From contig CACSIO010000003.1 in the NCBI GenBank assembly GCA_902705865.1, positions 101,344-165,343 of the forward strand: a DNA stretch of 64,000 nt, given 5' to 3'. This DNA comes from BD1-7 clade bacterium. Its GTDB lineage: Bacteria; Pseudomonadota; Gammaproteobacteria; Pseudomonadales; DT-91. Position numbers and translations under genes: made by a program. Shown piece by piece: positions 17,375 to 27,130 of the stretch (its first letter is position 1; each line of letters opens with the position of its first letter). Below the pieces are notes generated by a model, which was not told the DNA's origin, made no database searches, and saw nothing but the letters and a program-made list of their open reading frames with translations.

Positions 17375-18709
17375 TCAAAAGTCGTAACTGAAAATCAATA
17401 AGAAGTACTCGACGGTTTTGCTGCCGCCAGTCCATTGTGTTGCGCCCTCTAGTGGTGCTGTTATCGCCCCAACAAATGACAACTTCATGGTATCGGTAGG
17501 CCGCCAATCGGCGATCAAGTTGTATTCTTGAGCAAAGGCCGGATCGGTCACAGGCTCGAAGGAATCAGTAAGCTGCCCACCGTTTGCTGTGTTGGCTAAA
17601 AAGTAGTAATACAACACGGATAGCGTCCATTCTTTTGATGGAGCCATAACCAATTTAGCCTGGTGAGAGGCGAGGTTGGTATTGGTCAGAATATACTGGC
17701 CGAGGTATTCGCCCTGATACCAAGTTCCCCATGTGGTGCTGCTGTAAAATAGAGGGTCATAGTCATTATCAAAGGATGCATAACGATACGACAGCCGCGG
17801 TGAGAATGGCCCGCCAAAATTCCAGGAACCTTCAGTAAACCAAGCGTTTTTTTGCAGATTTAGTGCGCCACGATGTTGCCATACGTATTGGGTATCCATG
17901 CCCCAGCCTGGATTGTTGTCGGCGTTGTAGGTCGCTCTCACGCTAGCGTCGAAGGTGTTGCGTCGATCTTTATCGTCTGATGCAAAAACATCCACGATGA
18001 TGGCACCGAATAACCAATTATCACCAAACTTAAGATCCGTGTTAATACCGGCCAGATGTGTGTCTGAGTAGGGGAGATCATCACGGCTTAAATAAAACAC
18101 ATTCACGGAGGCATTCTTGTTGATATCGATGTCGGCGGTTGCCGAGTTGTACCAACTGGAGTGAGGCCCAATCCACAATGAGCCGCGTTTACCGCCATCG
18201 GCTCCGCCTTTGGCAATCAGAAAGCTGCGCCCAACACGGTAGTTTTGGCGTCCAATCGCTAGATTGACGGCGTTGTATCCCATATCAAACATGTTGCCTG
18301 ACTGCCAGCCAACGACGGCTTCATGCAGTTCCAAGCGATTGACATATTTTGAGTCGGGATTAGAAATACTGGCATCGTAGCCGCCGCTGGAAATACCCAA
18401 AACGGAGACTTCTGCCCACACGGCGGATTTGTCGAGATCCCAGAAACCTGCACCGCCAAAGTTGACGACAGATTCATACCAGCTGGTCGCATGCTCACCC
18501 CTGCGCTGGCGATCTCGCCCGAACAGGTTGTTGGCAACCGAGATACCGGCAAGATCAACGCTGAAAATAGGCCGATAGGCCAAATCGCCTGAGCGATCCA
18601 TCTGCTCTTCTTGAGGCGCTACCGCTTGGCTCATCGCACTGATAACACACAGTATTATCAGTGCCGTAGGTTTACGGAAGATATTTAAGCGGGTAGATAG
18701 TCGTTTCAT
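17375..18709 (-). CDS. Porin-like outer-membrane beta-barrel protein
   Basis: Start placed at 18709, preceded by AAGGACGCC; the frame continues upstream to 18859 but without a signal. The 444-residue product has a signal peptide (KPTALIILCVISAMSQAVA), then an aromatic-rich strand pattern, e.g. AVWAEVSVLGISSGGYDAS, FSPRLSYRYASFDNDYDPLF and WTLSVLYYYFLA, and ends LLIFSYDF with terminal Phe. This suits a 16-18-strand barrel of the alginate-export/OprD-like kind. No substrate can be assigned. It is convergent with the arc operon; no shared regulation is implied. Confidence 0.75.
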   Translation of the reverse strand: MKRLSTRLNIFRKPTALIILCVISAMSQAVAPQEEQMDRSGDLAYRPIFSVDLAGISVANNLFGRDRQRRGEHATSWYESVVNFGGAGFWDLDKSAVWAEVSVLGISSGGYDASISNPDSKYVNRLELHEAVVGWQSGNMFDMGYNAVNLAIGRQNYRVGRSFLIAKGGADGGKRGSLWIGPHSSWYNSATADIDINKNASVNVFYLSRDDLPYSDTHLAGINTDLKFGDNWLFGAIIVDVFASDDKDRRNTFDASVRATYNADNNPGWGMDTQYVWQHRGALNLQKNAWFTEGSWNFGGPFSPRLSYRYASFDNDYDPLFYSSTTWGTWYQGEYLGQYILTNTNLASHQAKLVMAPSKEWTLSVLYYYFLANTANGGQLTDSFEPVTDPAFAQEYNLIADWRPTDTMKLSFVGAITAPLEGATQWTGGSKTVEYFLLIFSYDF

Positions 18710-18952
18710 GGCGTCCTTGCCCAATTCAGTCAGATCACTTGCAGGTGTTTCCATCTCACTGATAACCGGCGACCTTATTATTGCGCTTCGGTTGTTGTGG
18801 TTTACCTGATGGTTAAGATTATAGACGGTAGATTTGAGGGTGCAGTTTACTCGATGCACAGGTCATCAAAGCCTTCATATGAATTGTGTTTGATGAAATG
18901 GTTTGGCATTGTGGTGTTCTAATTTCATGGAATCAAAACTAGGAGAGTAACG

Positions 18953-19912
18953 ATGCAATTACCCCTTCGCCAGTTTGGCCAGACCGATATGAAAATCAGC
19001 GCCTTGGGGCTAGGAACGTGGCAGTTTTCCGGGGGGAAGGGGATGGTTGGCGGCTATTGGGACGCTTTAGATGAAGTCACCAGTCGAGAGATTGTTAACT
19101 GCGCGGTGAACGGTGGAATCAACTGGTTTGACACAGCACAGGTATACGGCGGTGGTGAATCTGAGCGTAACCTGAGCAAGGCACTGACGTCCGCGGGCAT
19201 TGCCAAAGAGGATGTGCATATCGCTACAAAATGGTGGCCGGTGATGAAAACCGCTGGGAACCTGAAAAGTACAATTGATGATCGTATCGACTGTTTAGCA
19301 CCGTTTCCTATTGCTCATCATATCGTACATCAGCCGTTCTCTATCTCGTCCGTTGCGCAACAAATGCACGCAATGGCAGATCTAATGGATGCCGGAAAAA
19401 TTCAATCCGTGGGGGTATCAAACTTCTCGGCTAAGGCGATGCGCAAAGCCCACCAAGTGCTCCAAGCACGGGGCTATGCACTCACGGCCAATCAGGTGCG
19501 GTACAGTATGGTAACGCGTAACATCGAAACAAACGGCGTATTGGATGCGGCTAAAGAGCTTGGTATTACGATTATTGCCTGGTCACCGCTGGAACAAGGC
19601 TTGTTAACCGGACGATTCCATCGTGAGGGTGGTATTCCTGCGTCGATGAACTTCATGCGTAAGGGGATGTTGAAATCAACGGGCTTGCAGAAAACCCGCT
19701 CGTTGATTGATGCCATGCAGGCGCTAACGCAGAAGTACGATGCAACAATTGCGCAGATCGCGTTGAATTATACGGTCAACGTGCATGGTGATACTGTGGT
19801 GGCCATTCCCGGAGCCTCCAAAGTTTCGCAAGTTGAACAAAACCTTGGAGCGTTGCGTTTTCGTCTCGATGATGATGATATTCAAGCGCTTACTGCGCTC
19901 TGTACCGCATAA
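18953..19912 (+). CDS. Aldo/keto reductase
   Basis: A 319-residue cytoplasmic NADPH-dependent oxidoreductase of the AKR superfamily. MKISALGLGTWQFSGG is the conserved first strand, NWFDTAQVYGGGESERNLSKAL contains the catalytic Asp and Tyr, the Lys sits in HIATKWWPV, and QSVGVSNFSAKAMRKA and VVAIPGASKVSQVEQN (cofactor-phosphate loop) follow. The usual catalytic His motif (IDLYQIH) is replaced by APFPIAHHIVHQPFSISSVA, with His in VHQPFS filling that position. AGGAGAG lies upstream of the ATG. Monocistronic. The natural substrate is unknown. Confidence 0.92.
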   Translation: MQLPLRQFGQTDMKISALGLGTWQFSGGKGMVGGYWDALDEVTSREIVNCAVNGGINWFDTAQVYGGGESERNLSKALTSAGIAKEDVHIATKWWPVMKTAGNLKSTIDDRIDCLAPFPIAHHIVHQPFSISSVAQQMHAMADLMDAGKIQSVGVSNFSAKAMRKAHQVLQARGYALTANQVRYSMVTRNIETNGVLDAAKELGITIIAWSPLEQGLLTGRFHREGGIPASMNFMRKGMLKSTGLQKTRSLIDAMQALTQKYDATIAQIALNYTVNVHGDTVVAIPGASKVSQVEQNLGALRFRLDDDDIQALTALCTA

Positions 19913-19919
19913 CGAAGGT

Positions 19920-20660
19920 CTAACGAATATTGGTGAGGCGAATATTGGTAACAGTGCGTAATTGAACGCCGGTAATTGAGCCGCTGCGGAAGTCGCTGCT
20001 CAATGTTCCACGTCGTTCTCGCTGAATCGCGATGTCGAAATCATCGCATCGATTGAAGTTTTGACCTTGAAAGATAGTCGCCAAATCAATTTCATGGTTA
20101 CCGTCATCGGCAGTGACTTCTCGCGCTGTCGATGCGACAGTGCTGCTTCCTAACGAGCATCTATAGGCGTAATTGATAACTAGGCGATTGCTCAAAAATC
20201 CGTTGTTTGACCATACCAGCAGAACTTTGCCGTCGTTAGGGCTAATTGTGCTGTCGCCGCTAGGGGCGCTTATGTCAAAACCGGATGGCATATTTACCGC
20301 AGAGATATGTTCAGATGAGAGTGCACTTCGAGTCAGCGTGAAGGTGACTGAGGAGGTGTCGTCATCAGTATCTTCCTGCGCGTTGTAGACGGGTTGTGAC
20401 TTGCTGCCGAGTTTCTTGAAGGTGAAATCTTTACCGTGTGCGGATGCAGTTACAGTATCAGTATTCGCTAATGTCAGTGGTTTATCGCCTTGTTTGAACT
20501 CCGCGGCCATAACCAATCGTTTGGTCGTTTGCAGGGCTGTATATTCGGCAGATATTGACGCTGTAGCGACGTCTTTGGAGGAATCTGCCGGGTCGTCGCT
20601 TGCCTTGCAGGCAGTGATGAGCAGTGTGGCGATAACTGTCATGGTCAGATTCTTGTTCAT
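19920..20660 (-). CDS. Putative lipoprotein of unknown function
   Basis: A 246-residue protein with a lipoprotein signal (MNKNLTMTVIATLLITAC, Cys18). The mature part is Ser/Thr/Asp-rich and strand-like; a central DDTSSVTFTLTRSALSSE looks like a beta-sandwich or Ig-like domain. I recognise no family. It ends 7 bp from the convergent aldo/keto reductase gene. Upstream lies a 374-bp gap. Confidence 0.6.
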   Translation of the reverse strand: MNKNLTMTVIATLLITACKASDDPADSSKDVATASISAEYTALQTTKRLVMAAEFKQGDKPLTLANTDTVTASAHGKDFTFKKLGSKSQPVYNAQEDTDDDTSSVTFTLTRSALSSEHISAVNMPSGFDISAPSGDSTISPNDGKVLLVWSNNGFLSNRLVINYAYRCSLGSSTVASTAREVTADDGNHEIDLATIFQGQNFNRCDDFDIAIQRERRGTLSSDFRSGSITGVQLRTVTNIRLTNIR

Positions 20661-21034
20661 AAGGCTTCTTTTGTTATTAGTGTAAAAAGTGGTGTGACGG
20701 GTGCGTTATTCAATCACGACGTATTCAGGTGTAAAGCAGAATTCTGCAGGGCATTTAAAAAAGCGCGGCGCTTCACATTATATTGCGTTTGGGTAATTTG
20801 CGAGGAGCCAATGGTTCAACTGACTGAATATGATGCTATCACGCGCAATGGCTATTGACGGCAGAGTATACAGTAACAAATTGTAATAAATGCGTTTTTC
20901 AAATTGCTATTAGTTGGCGTGGAGACGAAGATGTCGGAATTTTAGGGTGATCTCTGATAGTAAAATTATTCGTTTGAATCAATCAATAAAGCGCTTCCAT
21001 AAGATAGAGGTTGTTGTTTAGTGAGGGCATTAAG
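20661..21034. other. Intergenic region, no gene seen
   Basis: 374 bp of moderately AT-rich DNA with only short frames. It should hold the promoter of the lipoprotein gene at 20660 and the end of the AMIN gene transcript. No RNA gene or strong hairpin was recognised. Confidence 0.5.
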
Positions 21035-21433
21035 TTACCTAGAGTGTGAGGGATAAACGAGCACGATTAAGTGATAGCCCATTTTACCTTTTTCTATTTT
21101 TTTTAAGAAGAAACTGTGCGCTCTAGCCAGGGAGGTGAGGTCAAATACAATGCGTAGATTGTTAGTGTCTCGAATCCCAGAGCGGATTGAGCGAACAGGA
21201 GATCCGTTTTTGTCGATTTTACTCAAATCTACATCCAGCTCGGCATTGGTAACATCAATGACCACTCGGTCAGGATTGTTCAGAGTTAACAGTTTATGAT
21301 CTGCGGGGCTATCGAGATTTAAAACAAGCCGCGTGTAGGTTGCAGTCTGCATAAGTTGTATATCGGTAACTTTTGTTTTGGCAACGGCAGGTAGTGCCAA
21401 TAAAACGAGTGCACACATCAATAGGTTTTTCAT
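21035..21433 (-). CDS. Stand-alone AMIN-domain periplasmic protein
   Basis: A 132-residue protein with signal peptide MKNLLMCALVLLALPAVA followed by a single AMIN domain: VTDIQLMQTATYTRLVLNLD, NNPDRVVIDVTNAELDVD, VRSIRSGIRDTNNLRIVFDL. In AmiB/AmiC this domain precedes an amidase_3 catalytic domain and targets the protein to the septum or peptidoglycan; in PilQ it precedes a secretin. Here nothing follows: a stop comes after about 115 mature residues and the downstream 370 bp shows no amidase. It may be a remnant or a real targeting/binding protein. Confidence 0.8.
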   Translation of the reverse strand: MKNLLMCALVLLALPAVAKTKVTDIQLMQTATYTRLVLNLDSPADHKLLTLNNPDRVVIDVTNAELDVDLSKIDKNGSPVRSIRSGIRDTNNLRIVFDLTSLARAHSFFLKKIEKGKMGYHLIVLVYPSHSR

Positions 21434-21981
21434 AGTTAAAAAATTATCGAGTTATTGTGATTTCTGGTTTACGGCATTGTGTTGTATATGGTGAACCCTG
21501 TTTTTAGAGTCAAAAAGAAAGCCTGATTAATCTAAGTACTTGTAGTAAACGAGGGAGTCGTTAGAGCTCACTTAATCGTCTGTAGCTCGAGTCTTTTAAA
21601 TACCGTTTTGTCTGCACAACAAGATTACGATGCGTTCTTAGACTGCACTGCTCAAAGTTGGTTTACAGAGTAGGGTAGTCGTCTATTGGCAGTGTAGGAA
21701 ACTCCGCGTTAAAAATTCTTAGGAGCTGTAGACGGCCGGTGCGTGATAAATTCGGCGAACCTCTCTAGCGCTTGAGAGGCAGGTTTGATCAGTATATGCC
21801 AATCGTTATTGGCCTATATTCTAAGTATCTTAGTGAGATAGTTGCAATGTGTGTTTGGCACATGTTGTTAAGCCGACTGTTTGTACCAATTCTTAGTTTT
21901 TGTTTTATTCATGCATTCACACGCGCGGAATGCGCCACTGGTTTATAATGCCGGTGTTTTCAATCAACCAGGAGCCCATAT
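21434..21981. other. Intergenic region upstream of the dUTPase gene
   Basis: 548 bp without a credible gene. One hairpin is visible at 21760-21779 (CCTCTC with GAGAGG), flanked by AAC and GGTT that extend the pairing, but without a T-run. A small RNA cannot be excluded. AGGAG precedes the dUTPase ATG. Confidence 0.45.
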
Positions 21982-22593
21982 ATGCAAACTGAGCTGGAAG
22001 TCATGCTGGCTTTGCAGGATAAAATGAATCAGAAAGTTCACCCCGATTGGATCAATCAAGATTTCGCGTGGTTCCGAGCTATCTGGATTGAGTGCGGCGA
22101 GCTGGTCGACCATTACGGCTATAAATGGTGGAAGAAACAGACGCCAGACATGGCGCAGGTTCAACTTGAGATTGTCGATATCTGGCATTTTGGGTTGAGT
22201 ATGCTCATTGATGGGCGTGACTACGCTGAGATTGCTAATGAGATCCAACAGGCGTTGGCGTCTGATGCGGTTGCGCAGCTAGAGGTCATCGATGCAACAG
22301 AGGCGCTTGCTGGCGCGATTTTGACGACTCGTGAATTCAGCGTGAATCACTTCTGGGCATTATTGGTTTCTGCCGATATGAGCTTCGACGACTTGTTCAA
22401 GCAGTATGTAGGCAAGAACGTGTTGAATTTTTTCCGTCAAGATAACGGCTATAAAGATGGCTCGTATATCAAAGTATGGGAAGGCCGAGAAGATAACGAA
22501 CATCTTACCGATATTTTGTTGGCGTTGGACGCCAGCGGCGCAGATTTTGCTGATCAAGTCTATAACAAGCTGCAGGAACGTTATCCGGCGTAA
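21982..22593 (+). CDS. Dimeric dUTP diphosphatase (dUTPase_2, all-alpha)
   Basis: Hydrolyses dUTP (and dUDP) to dUMP, keeping uracil out of DNA. The 203-residue product belongs to the all-alpha NTP pyrophosphohydrolase (MazG-like) fold. The metal-binding motifs are visible: IWIECGELVDHYGYKWWK (ExxE) near residue 36 and QLEIVDIWHFGLSML (ExxD) near residue 60, followed by NVLNFFRQDNGYKDGSYIK, the family's conserved KDG region. AGGAG precedes the ATG. This is the type known from Campylobacter and kinetoplastids, unrelated to trimeric Dut. Confidence 0.88.
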   Translation: MQTELEVMLALQDKMNQKVHPDWINQDFAWFRAIWIECGELVDHYGYKWWKKQTPDMAQVQLEIVDIWHFGLSMLIDGRDYAEIANEIQQALASDAVAQLEVIDATEALAGAILTTREFSVNHFWALLVSADMSFDDLFKQYVGKNVLNFFRQDNGYKDGSYIKVWEGREDNEHLTDILLALDASGADFADQVYNKLQERYPA

Positions 22594-22601
22594 TGTGCAG
22601 A

Positions 22602-22631
22602 ATTGGTCATAGTGATAGCGCTATGACCAAT
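22602..22631. terminator. Inverted repeat between convergent genes, possible terminator
   Basis: A perfect 11-bp stem (ATTGGTCATAG with CTATGACCAAT, 8-base loop) lies between the convergent dUTPase and DksA-like genes. Position suits a bidirectional terminator, but there is no T-run on either side. Confidence 0.45.
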
Positions 22632-22672
22632 GCACCAACAACATTCTCTAAGGCTAGGGGGCAAAGATTGCG

Positions 22673-22987
22673 CTATTCAGCGCAGGCAATACAGCGTTCT
22701 GCTTCCGGATAGGCTTTAAGGCGTGGTTCTTCGATGTCTTCGCCGCAGTCGAGGCAAACACCATAGGTGCCTTCTTTCACTCGGTTCAGCGCAGAATGTA
22801 TCAGTTTTATCTCGTGGATGCCTTCAGCACGCAACGCAACTAGCACTTCTTCGTTTTCTCGTTCTAACGCCTGCTCACCAGAATCTGCACTGTGCTTTTT
22901 CTGAAGATCACGTTCGATGGCATCAACTCTGCGGCCGATTTCATCCTGTTTTTGCTCTAGCGTTTGCTTAAAATCAATAACTTGCAT
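22673..22987 (-). CDS. DksA/TraR-family zinc finger protein
   Basis: A 104-residue protein starting MQVIDFKQTLEQKQDEIGRR (ATG 22987; the GTG three codons earlier lies inside the GGTGGAG ribosome site). It has an N-terminal coiled coil and a complete four-Cys zinc finger, CLDCGEDI ... CIACAE, as in DksA. Such proteins bind the RNA polymerase secondary channel and tune transcription, some with ppGpp. At about 104 residues it is shorter than DksA (about 150) and closer to YbiI/TraR-like members. Monocistronic. Confidence 0.88.
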   Translation of the reverse strand: MQVIDFKQTLEQKQDEIGRRVDAIERDLQKKHSADSGEQALERENEEVLVALRAEGIHEIKLIHSALNRVKEGTYGVCLDCGEDIEEPRLKAYPEAERCIACAE

Positions 22988-23153
22988 GCACTCCACCTTG
23001 TGTAGTCCTGTAAAATAACCAATCCGTTTTCGTTTAGTGCTTACTAATATAACGTGACGGGTTAAAAACCATCTTGATGCTTGTCAAAGCAATATCCACT
23101 TGGCGAGGCTCTATGACAGAAACTCGGGTAGCGCCTCTGGAGTAAGTGACAGG

Positions 23154-24083
23154 CTATTTTTGACAATCACTGGTATCAATCATCTGATTGTTTTCCAGTG
23201 CATCAATGCGTAGGGCTTCGTGCGTGTTGAAGAGCTGCTTTTTTAGACTATCAATATGTTGTTTTTTATCCCCATCAGTTAGGCCTTCTGCCTGATTTAT
23301 TCGAATTTTTTCACAAATGAAGGATTCTGAGCGTTTTTTCCAGCGATTTCGCCGTTCATCGAGGGCTTTTAAGCGAATCGCAGCTTCAACACCGAATAGC
23401 TCAGTGCGAATTGCTGTTGGGTCTATATCCGGGTTTTCCTGAAGAAACTGTTGATAGTTGTCGTACGCACCCTGTTGCGTGTTTTCGTCGGCGTATTCAT
23501 CCATATAGGATTCGTCGAATAAAGCCGTTATTTCACGATCGCTGAAGTGTTTCTCTTGCAGGTAATGTTCTCGTTGGCGAATCTCGGCTAGGGTCCAGTC
23601 GCTGGCGTCATCGTTGCTGACAAGCTCTTCGTCGATATCCGTTCGGTACTGCAGATACCGCTCAAATAATCCATACAGATAATATGCCAGTGGTTTTTCG
23701 TAGCGCTGGTTGAGGTCGGTTTTAACCAGTTCTTTGATCGCCTTTAATGGCATTTCGCCCTGCAGTGTCAGAAAGTACTCATAGTAGTAGCGCAGGGTGT
23801 GGTCGATTTTCCAGCCATCTGCATCGCGACTGATGTTTGGTGCATCGACTTGAGAGCCCGCCAGTGATAGCGCCTGGTCGTCAAAAATTTCAGTAACCGA
23901 CGATTCGATCGCTCCGCTGGTGGTATTTGAGGGGTCGATTAGAGGGCTTTTCGGCGTGGGTAATGCCTTTGTTTCAGGCGCAGGAGCTGAAACGTTCTCG
24001 CGGCTAATCAAAATACCCACGAAGACAGCAATAGCAAGAACGCCAATGGTGATCCATTGGCGTTGAGTCGGTTTTACAGACAT
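23154..24083 (-). CDS. Lipase-specific foldase (lipase chaperone, Lif/LipB)
   Basis: A 309-residue membrane-anchored periplasmic steric chaperone. The N-terminus has one membrane helix (WITIGVLAIAVFVGILI) followed by a Pro/Ala-rich linker and an all-alpha domain. The conserved Lif motif RxxFDYxLSxxGE is seen as LRYYYEYFLTLQGE near residue 95. YRTDIDEELVSNDDASDWTL and a Glu/Arg-rich helical C-terminus follow. It is 19 bp downstream of the lipase gene, the standard lipA-lif arrangement; it folds that enzyme before type II secretion. Confidence 0.88.
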   Translation of the reverse strand: MSVKPTQRQWITIGVLAIAVFVGILISRENVSAPAPETKALPTPKSPLIDPSNTTSGAIESSVTEIFDDQALSLAGSQVDAPNISRDADGWKIDHTLRYYYEYFLTLQGEMPLKAIKELVKTDLNQRYEKPLAYYLYGLFERYLQYRTDIDEELVSNDDASDWTLAEIRQREHYLQEKHFSDREITALFDESYMDEYADENTQQGAYDNYQQFLQENPDIDPTAIRTELFGVEAAIRLKALDERRNRWKKRSESFICEKIRINQAEGLTDGDKKQHIDSLKKQLFNTHEALRIDALENNQMIDTSDCQK

Positions 24084-24102
24084 CTAAGACGTTACCTGAT
24101 CG

Positions 24103-25086
24103 TTACAAGCCCAGTGTTTTCAAGCGATTTGCTTGAGCACGATAAAGAGCCGGCGGATATGGCGCATCCTTCGCCTTCAAACCCAGAAACCAGTTCATGT
24201 GATCCAGGTGGTTCATTTTGTAATCGTCACGAATAACGTGGCCCAGCTGCATGGAACAACGTGGCACGATACCATCATCGTCGTCACCGTCAATTGCCTT
24301 GGTAACAACCGCGTGCAGCAGATCTAGAGGATCCAGCTTATTGGTTGTTTGTGCGTTGCCACCCCATGAATAGTAACGGATAGGTTCGTTGCTGATCGCA
24401 TTAATAACGACTTCGTCGCCATCGGTGCCGCACGGTGCTGATGGTAAACCATCGGGGTACTTACCGTTAAATTCAACGATACCCTCGGTGCTCATAGATT
24501 CCAGTGTATCCAAAATGTTTTGCTCGAAGTTATTTTGGCTGACGATATCAATAACGTGACCGAGTACGTTACCCATCAGACCGATAATCAACGCAACCGG
24601 TGGGATATCCAGCGCCTTAGCATCGGCAACATCGGAGCCGAAATTGGCACCGGCAACAGACGTTACTGAGGCAACGAGATCTGGGCGGGTGGCGGCAACA
24701 TATCGAATGGTTGGGGCACCGAGGCTGTGTCCAAACAGGTTGAATTTGGGTTTGCCCGAGATTGCCGCGAATTCATCCAGTTGTTTAATGAGTTGCTCGC
24801 CGCGCTGTTCAGGTTTTGTCGTACCGGATACTTCGGCGATATACACTTCTGCGCCACCGTTTCTTAAAACGGTTGGAATTTGATAAAAATACTGGAGACC
24901 GAAAATGTCATCAAAGCCATAGAGGCCATGTACCAGAACGATCGGATAGTCGGTTTTGGAATACTCGGGTTCATCGCTAAAGAGTAATGGATGGCCGGGA
25001 ATCGCAAAGTTGATTTCGGTTTTACAGCCCGATATGGAAAATAGCAGGCACAGGCTGATAGCCAGAAAAGAGATTTTTTTCATCAT
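24103..25086 (-). CDS. Triacylglycerol lipase, family I.1/I.2-like, Lif-dependent
   Basis: A 327-residue serine hydrolase. DYPIVLVHGLYGFDDIFG carries the oxyanion HG, NLFGHSLGAPTIRYVA holds the nucleophile Ser121, DGIVPRCSMQLGH the catalytic Asp and NHLDHMNWFLG the catalytic His, in the Pseudomonas/Burkholderia lipase order. The N-terminus MMKKISFLAISLCLLFSISG ends in Cys21, a lipobox, so this one may be lipid-anchored rather than freely secreted, unusual for the family. Two Cys in APCGTDGDE and VPRCSMQ could form the conserved disulphide. Operon with its foldase. Confidence 0.9.
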   Translation of the reverse strand: MMKKISFLAISLCLLFSISGCKTEINFAIPGHPLLFSDEPEYSKTDYPIVLVHGLYGFDDIFGLQYFYQIPTVLRNGGAEVYIAEVSGTTKPEQRGEQLIKQLDEFAAISGKPKFNLFGHSLGAPTIRYVAATRPDLVASVTSVAGANFGSDVADAKALDIPPVALIIGLMGNVLGHVIDIVSQNNFEQNILDTLESMSTEGIVEFNGKYPDGLPSAPCGTDGDEVVINAISNEPIRYYSWGGNAQTTNKLDPLDLLHAVVTKAIDGDDDDGIVPRCSMQLGHVIRDDYKMNHLDHMNWFLGLKAKDAPYPPALYRAQANRLKTLGL

Positions 25087-25286
25087 GAAAGCCGCTTTAT
25101 TATTATTGGGTTTTGTAACGCTATCAACACATCATAGAGAACTCTGACAGTAAAGAGCCATTACCTCTATAGACAAATGTGTTATTTACGCGGCCTTGTT
25201 AACACTTTTGTGAGATAAGCGAAGTTCGATCAAGTTCTTATAAGTTGATGCGAAAACCAATCAAAATTTCGTCAACTTACAAGATG

Positions 25287-27029
25287 TTAAATATTGCTTA
25301 TCCAGAGTGATTGATAGGGAGAGAGGGCAATTGTCTGATTCATGTCGTCGAGTGCATTGCCTGTCATCAAATCATGCCATGTATCTGTGGCAATTAAATT
25401 GAGATCAGATAGCGCCAGCGACTGTGCTTGGTCACTAACGTTGTATACACAGAAGATGCTTTGGCGGCGATCCTGGCTTTGACGCCAGTAGCCAAAAACG
25501 GCCTCGCCAAGATGCAGGGTAAACTGCGTGGCGTTGGGGTGGAAGGCGGCTTGTGACTGGCGAATCTCAAGTAATTTTTTCAGACGGTGGAAGACTTTAT
25601 GGTGATGGGAATGCTCGCTTTGCAGTTGTTTTTCGAGCGCGTTGAAATCCCATTGATGGCGATTGATGGCACGGTTATGACTAGTGTTTGCGAGTTTCTC
25701 GTAATCGTTGCCGGTTCCCAGAAGAGAATGGATATAGATCGCAGGAATACCTTCGAGCCCCAGCATGATAGCGTGGGCACAAACAAACCGCTCAATACCG
25801 AAACGGTCGGGGCCCTTGTCGGTGCCTTGTAAGGCGTCGAAAAGCGCAATGTTGATTTCGTAAGGCTTGTTGCGACCACCATCAATGGCCCGCCATGAAA
25901 TTCGGCCGCCGAAGTTTTGCATCGTGTTTATAAAGTTATCGAGCTCAGATTCTTCCAGTAAACCTTCTGCGGGCCGCAGGCCAATGCCGTCATGGGAGGC
26001 AATAAAGTTGAAGTAGGTTGTACCATGCTGGGCCGGCGGCATGGACATCATCCACTGCTTCAGATATCGGCAGCTGCCGGTGATCAAGGTGTTAACCAGT
26101 AGTGGCGGGAGTGAGAAGTTGTAAACACAGTGGGCTTCGTTGGCGTTTCCGAAATACGAGAGGTTTTCACGATTGGGAATGTTCGTTTCGGTAATAATCA
26201 CAGCATCGTTCTGTGCGTATTCAATCAAAGTTCGTAACAAACGCACGACTTCGTGAGTTTGTGGCAAATTCAGGCAGCTAGTACCTGGAATCTTCCAGAG
26301 AAACGCTACGGCATCTAAGCGAAACCAGCGCACGCCATTGTCGAGATAATGGCGAATAATACCGACAAATTCAGCCAGTACCGCGGGTTCAGTGAAGTTA
26401 AGATCCACTTGATCTGGGCTGAATGTGCACCACACCCATTGTGTGCCGTCGGCTGTTTGTACTTCTCGCAGAAGGTCGCTGGTGCGCGGTCGAACGACAT
26501 CTTTGAGATCTGATGTTGGCGATGTCGTAAAAAAGTAATTACGTCCGGGGTCACGACCGGCTTTGAAGTTCTCGAACCATTGGCTGCGGCTCGAGCAATG
26601 GTTGATAACAAGATCTGCCATCAAGGTGTAATCCACGGCAATCGATTGGACCTCCGGCCAATCACCGAGAGAATCGTTCACCTGGGTGAAATTGATCACA
26701 GAAAAACCGTCGTCAGAGCTGAACGGGAAGAACGGCAGAATATGAATGTTAGAAATTGCCTTTTCACAGTATTTCTGTAAAAAGTGATGCAGGGTATTAA
26801 GCGGGATTTCTCCGTCTTGCAAGAGCGAATCGCCATACGTTATCAGGGCAGTATCGGCTTCTGACCAGTGATTCTGGTAAGGCGTTGGATCTGGCCATTG
26901 ATCATCCAATCGCATCAGTTGCATCAATGAATCGGCTAATGCATCGATACTGATGGTAATGTCGACATCTTCATAGATGACGTCCAAATGGTGCAATACG
27001 CGTGCACGCAGTTGGTTAGATGTGGTCAT
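25287..27029 (-). CDS. GH13_18 phosphorylase, probable glucosylglycerate phosphorylase
   Basis: A 580-residue alpha-amylase-superfamily enzyme of the sucrose phosphorylase subfamily. Conserved blocks: [30 protein letters not shown] (nucleophile Asp), [16 protein letters not shown] (acid/base Glu) and [15 protein letters not shown]. The subfamily phosphorolyses sucrose, sucrose 6'-phosphate, glucosylglycerol or glucosylglycerate to glucose 1-phosphate. Because it follows genes for glucosyl-3-phosphoglycerate synthesis, phosphatase and glycerate kinase, glucosylglycerate is the likely substrate; this is inference from context. AAGGGGCG precedes the ATG. A hairpin separates it from the synthase gene. 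Confidence 0.88.
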   Translation of the reverse strand: MTTSNQLRARVLHHLDVIYEDVDITISIDALADSLMQLMRLDDQWPDPTPYQNHWSEADTALITYGDSLLQDGEIPLNTLHHFLQKYCEKAISNIHILPFFPFSSDDGFSVINFTQVNDSLGDWPEVQSIAVDYTLMADLVINHCSSRSQWFENFKAGRDPGRNYFFTTSPTSDLKDVVRPRTSDLLREVQTADGTQWVWCTFSPDQVDLNFTEPAVLAEFVGIIRHYLDNGVRWFRLDAVAFLWKIPGTSCLNLPQTHEVVRLLRTLIEYAQNDAVIITETNIPNRENLSYFGNANEAHCVYNFSLPPLLVNTLITGSCRYLKQWMMSMPPAQHGTTYFNFIASHDGIGLRPAEGLLEESELDNFINTMQNFGGRISWRAIDGGRNKPYEINIALFDALQGTDKGPDRFGIERFVCAHAIMLGLEGIPAIYIHSLLGTGNDYEKLANTSHNRAINRHQWDFNALEKQLQSEHSHHHKVFHRLKKLLEIRQSQAAFHPNATQFTLHLGEAVFGYWRQSQDRRQSIFCVYNVSDQAQSLALSDLNLIATDTWHDLMTGNALDDMNQTIALSPYQSLWISNI

Positions 27030-27058
27030 GTGTCGCCCCTTACTTATTCATGTCGCTT

Positions 27059-27089
27059 CCCGGAGCGCGTGCTGCGTCGCAACTCCGGG
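27059..27089. other. Intercistronic hairpin in the glucosylglycerate operon
   Basis: CCCGGAG (27059-27065) pairs with CTCCGGG (27083-27089) in the 101-bp gap between synthase and phosphorylase genes. It has no T-run, so attenuation, RNA processing or mRNA stabilisation are more likely than full termination. Confidence 0.4.
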
Positions 27090-27130
27090 TAGAATCAGCC
27101 GTGCTGAGTGCTTTTCAATAACGGTGTTGA

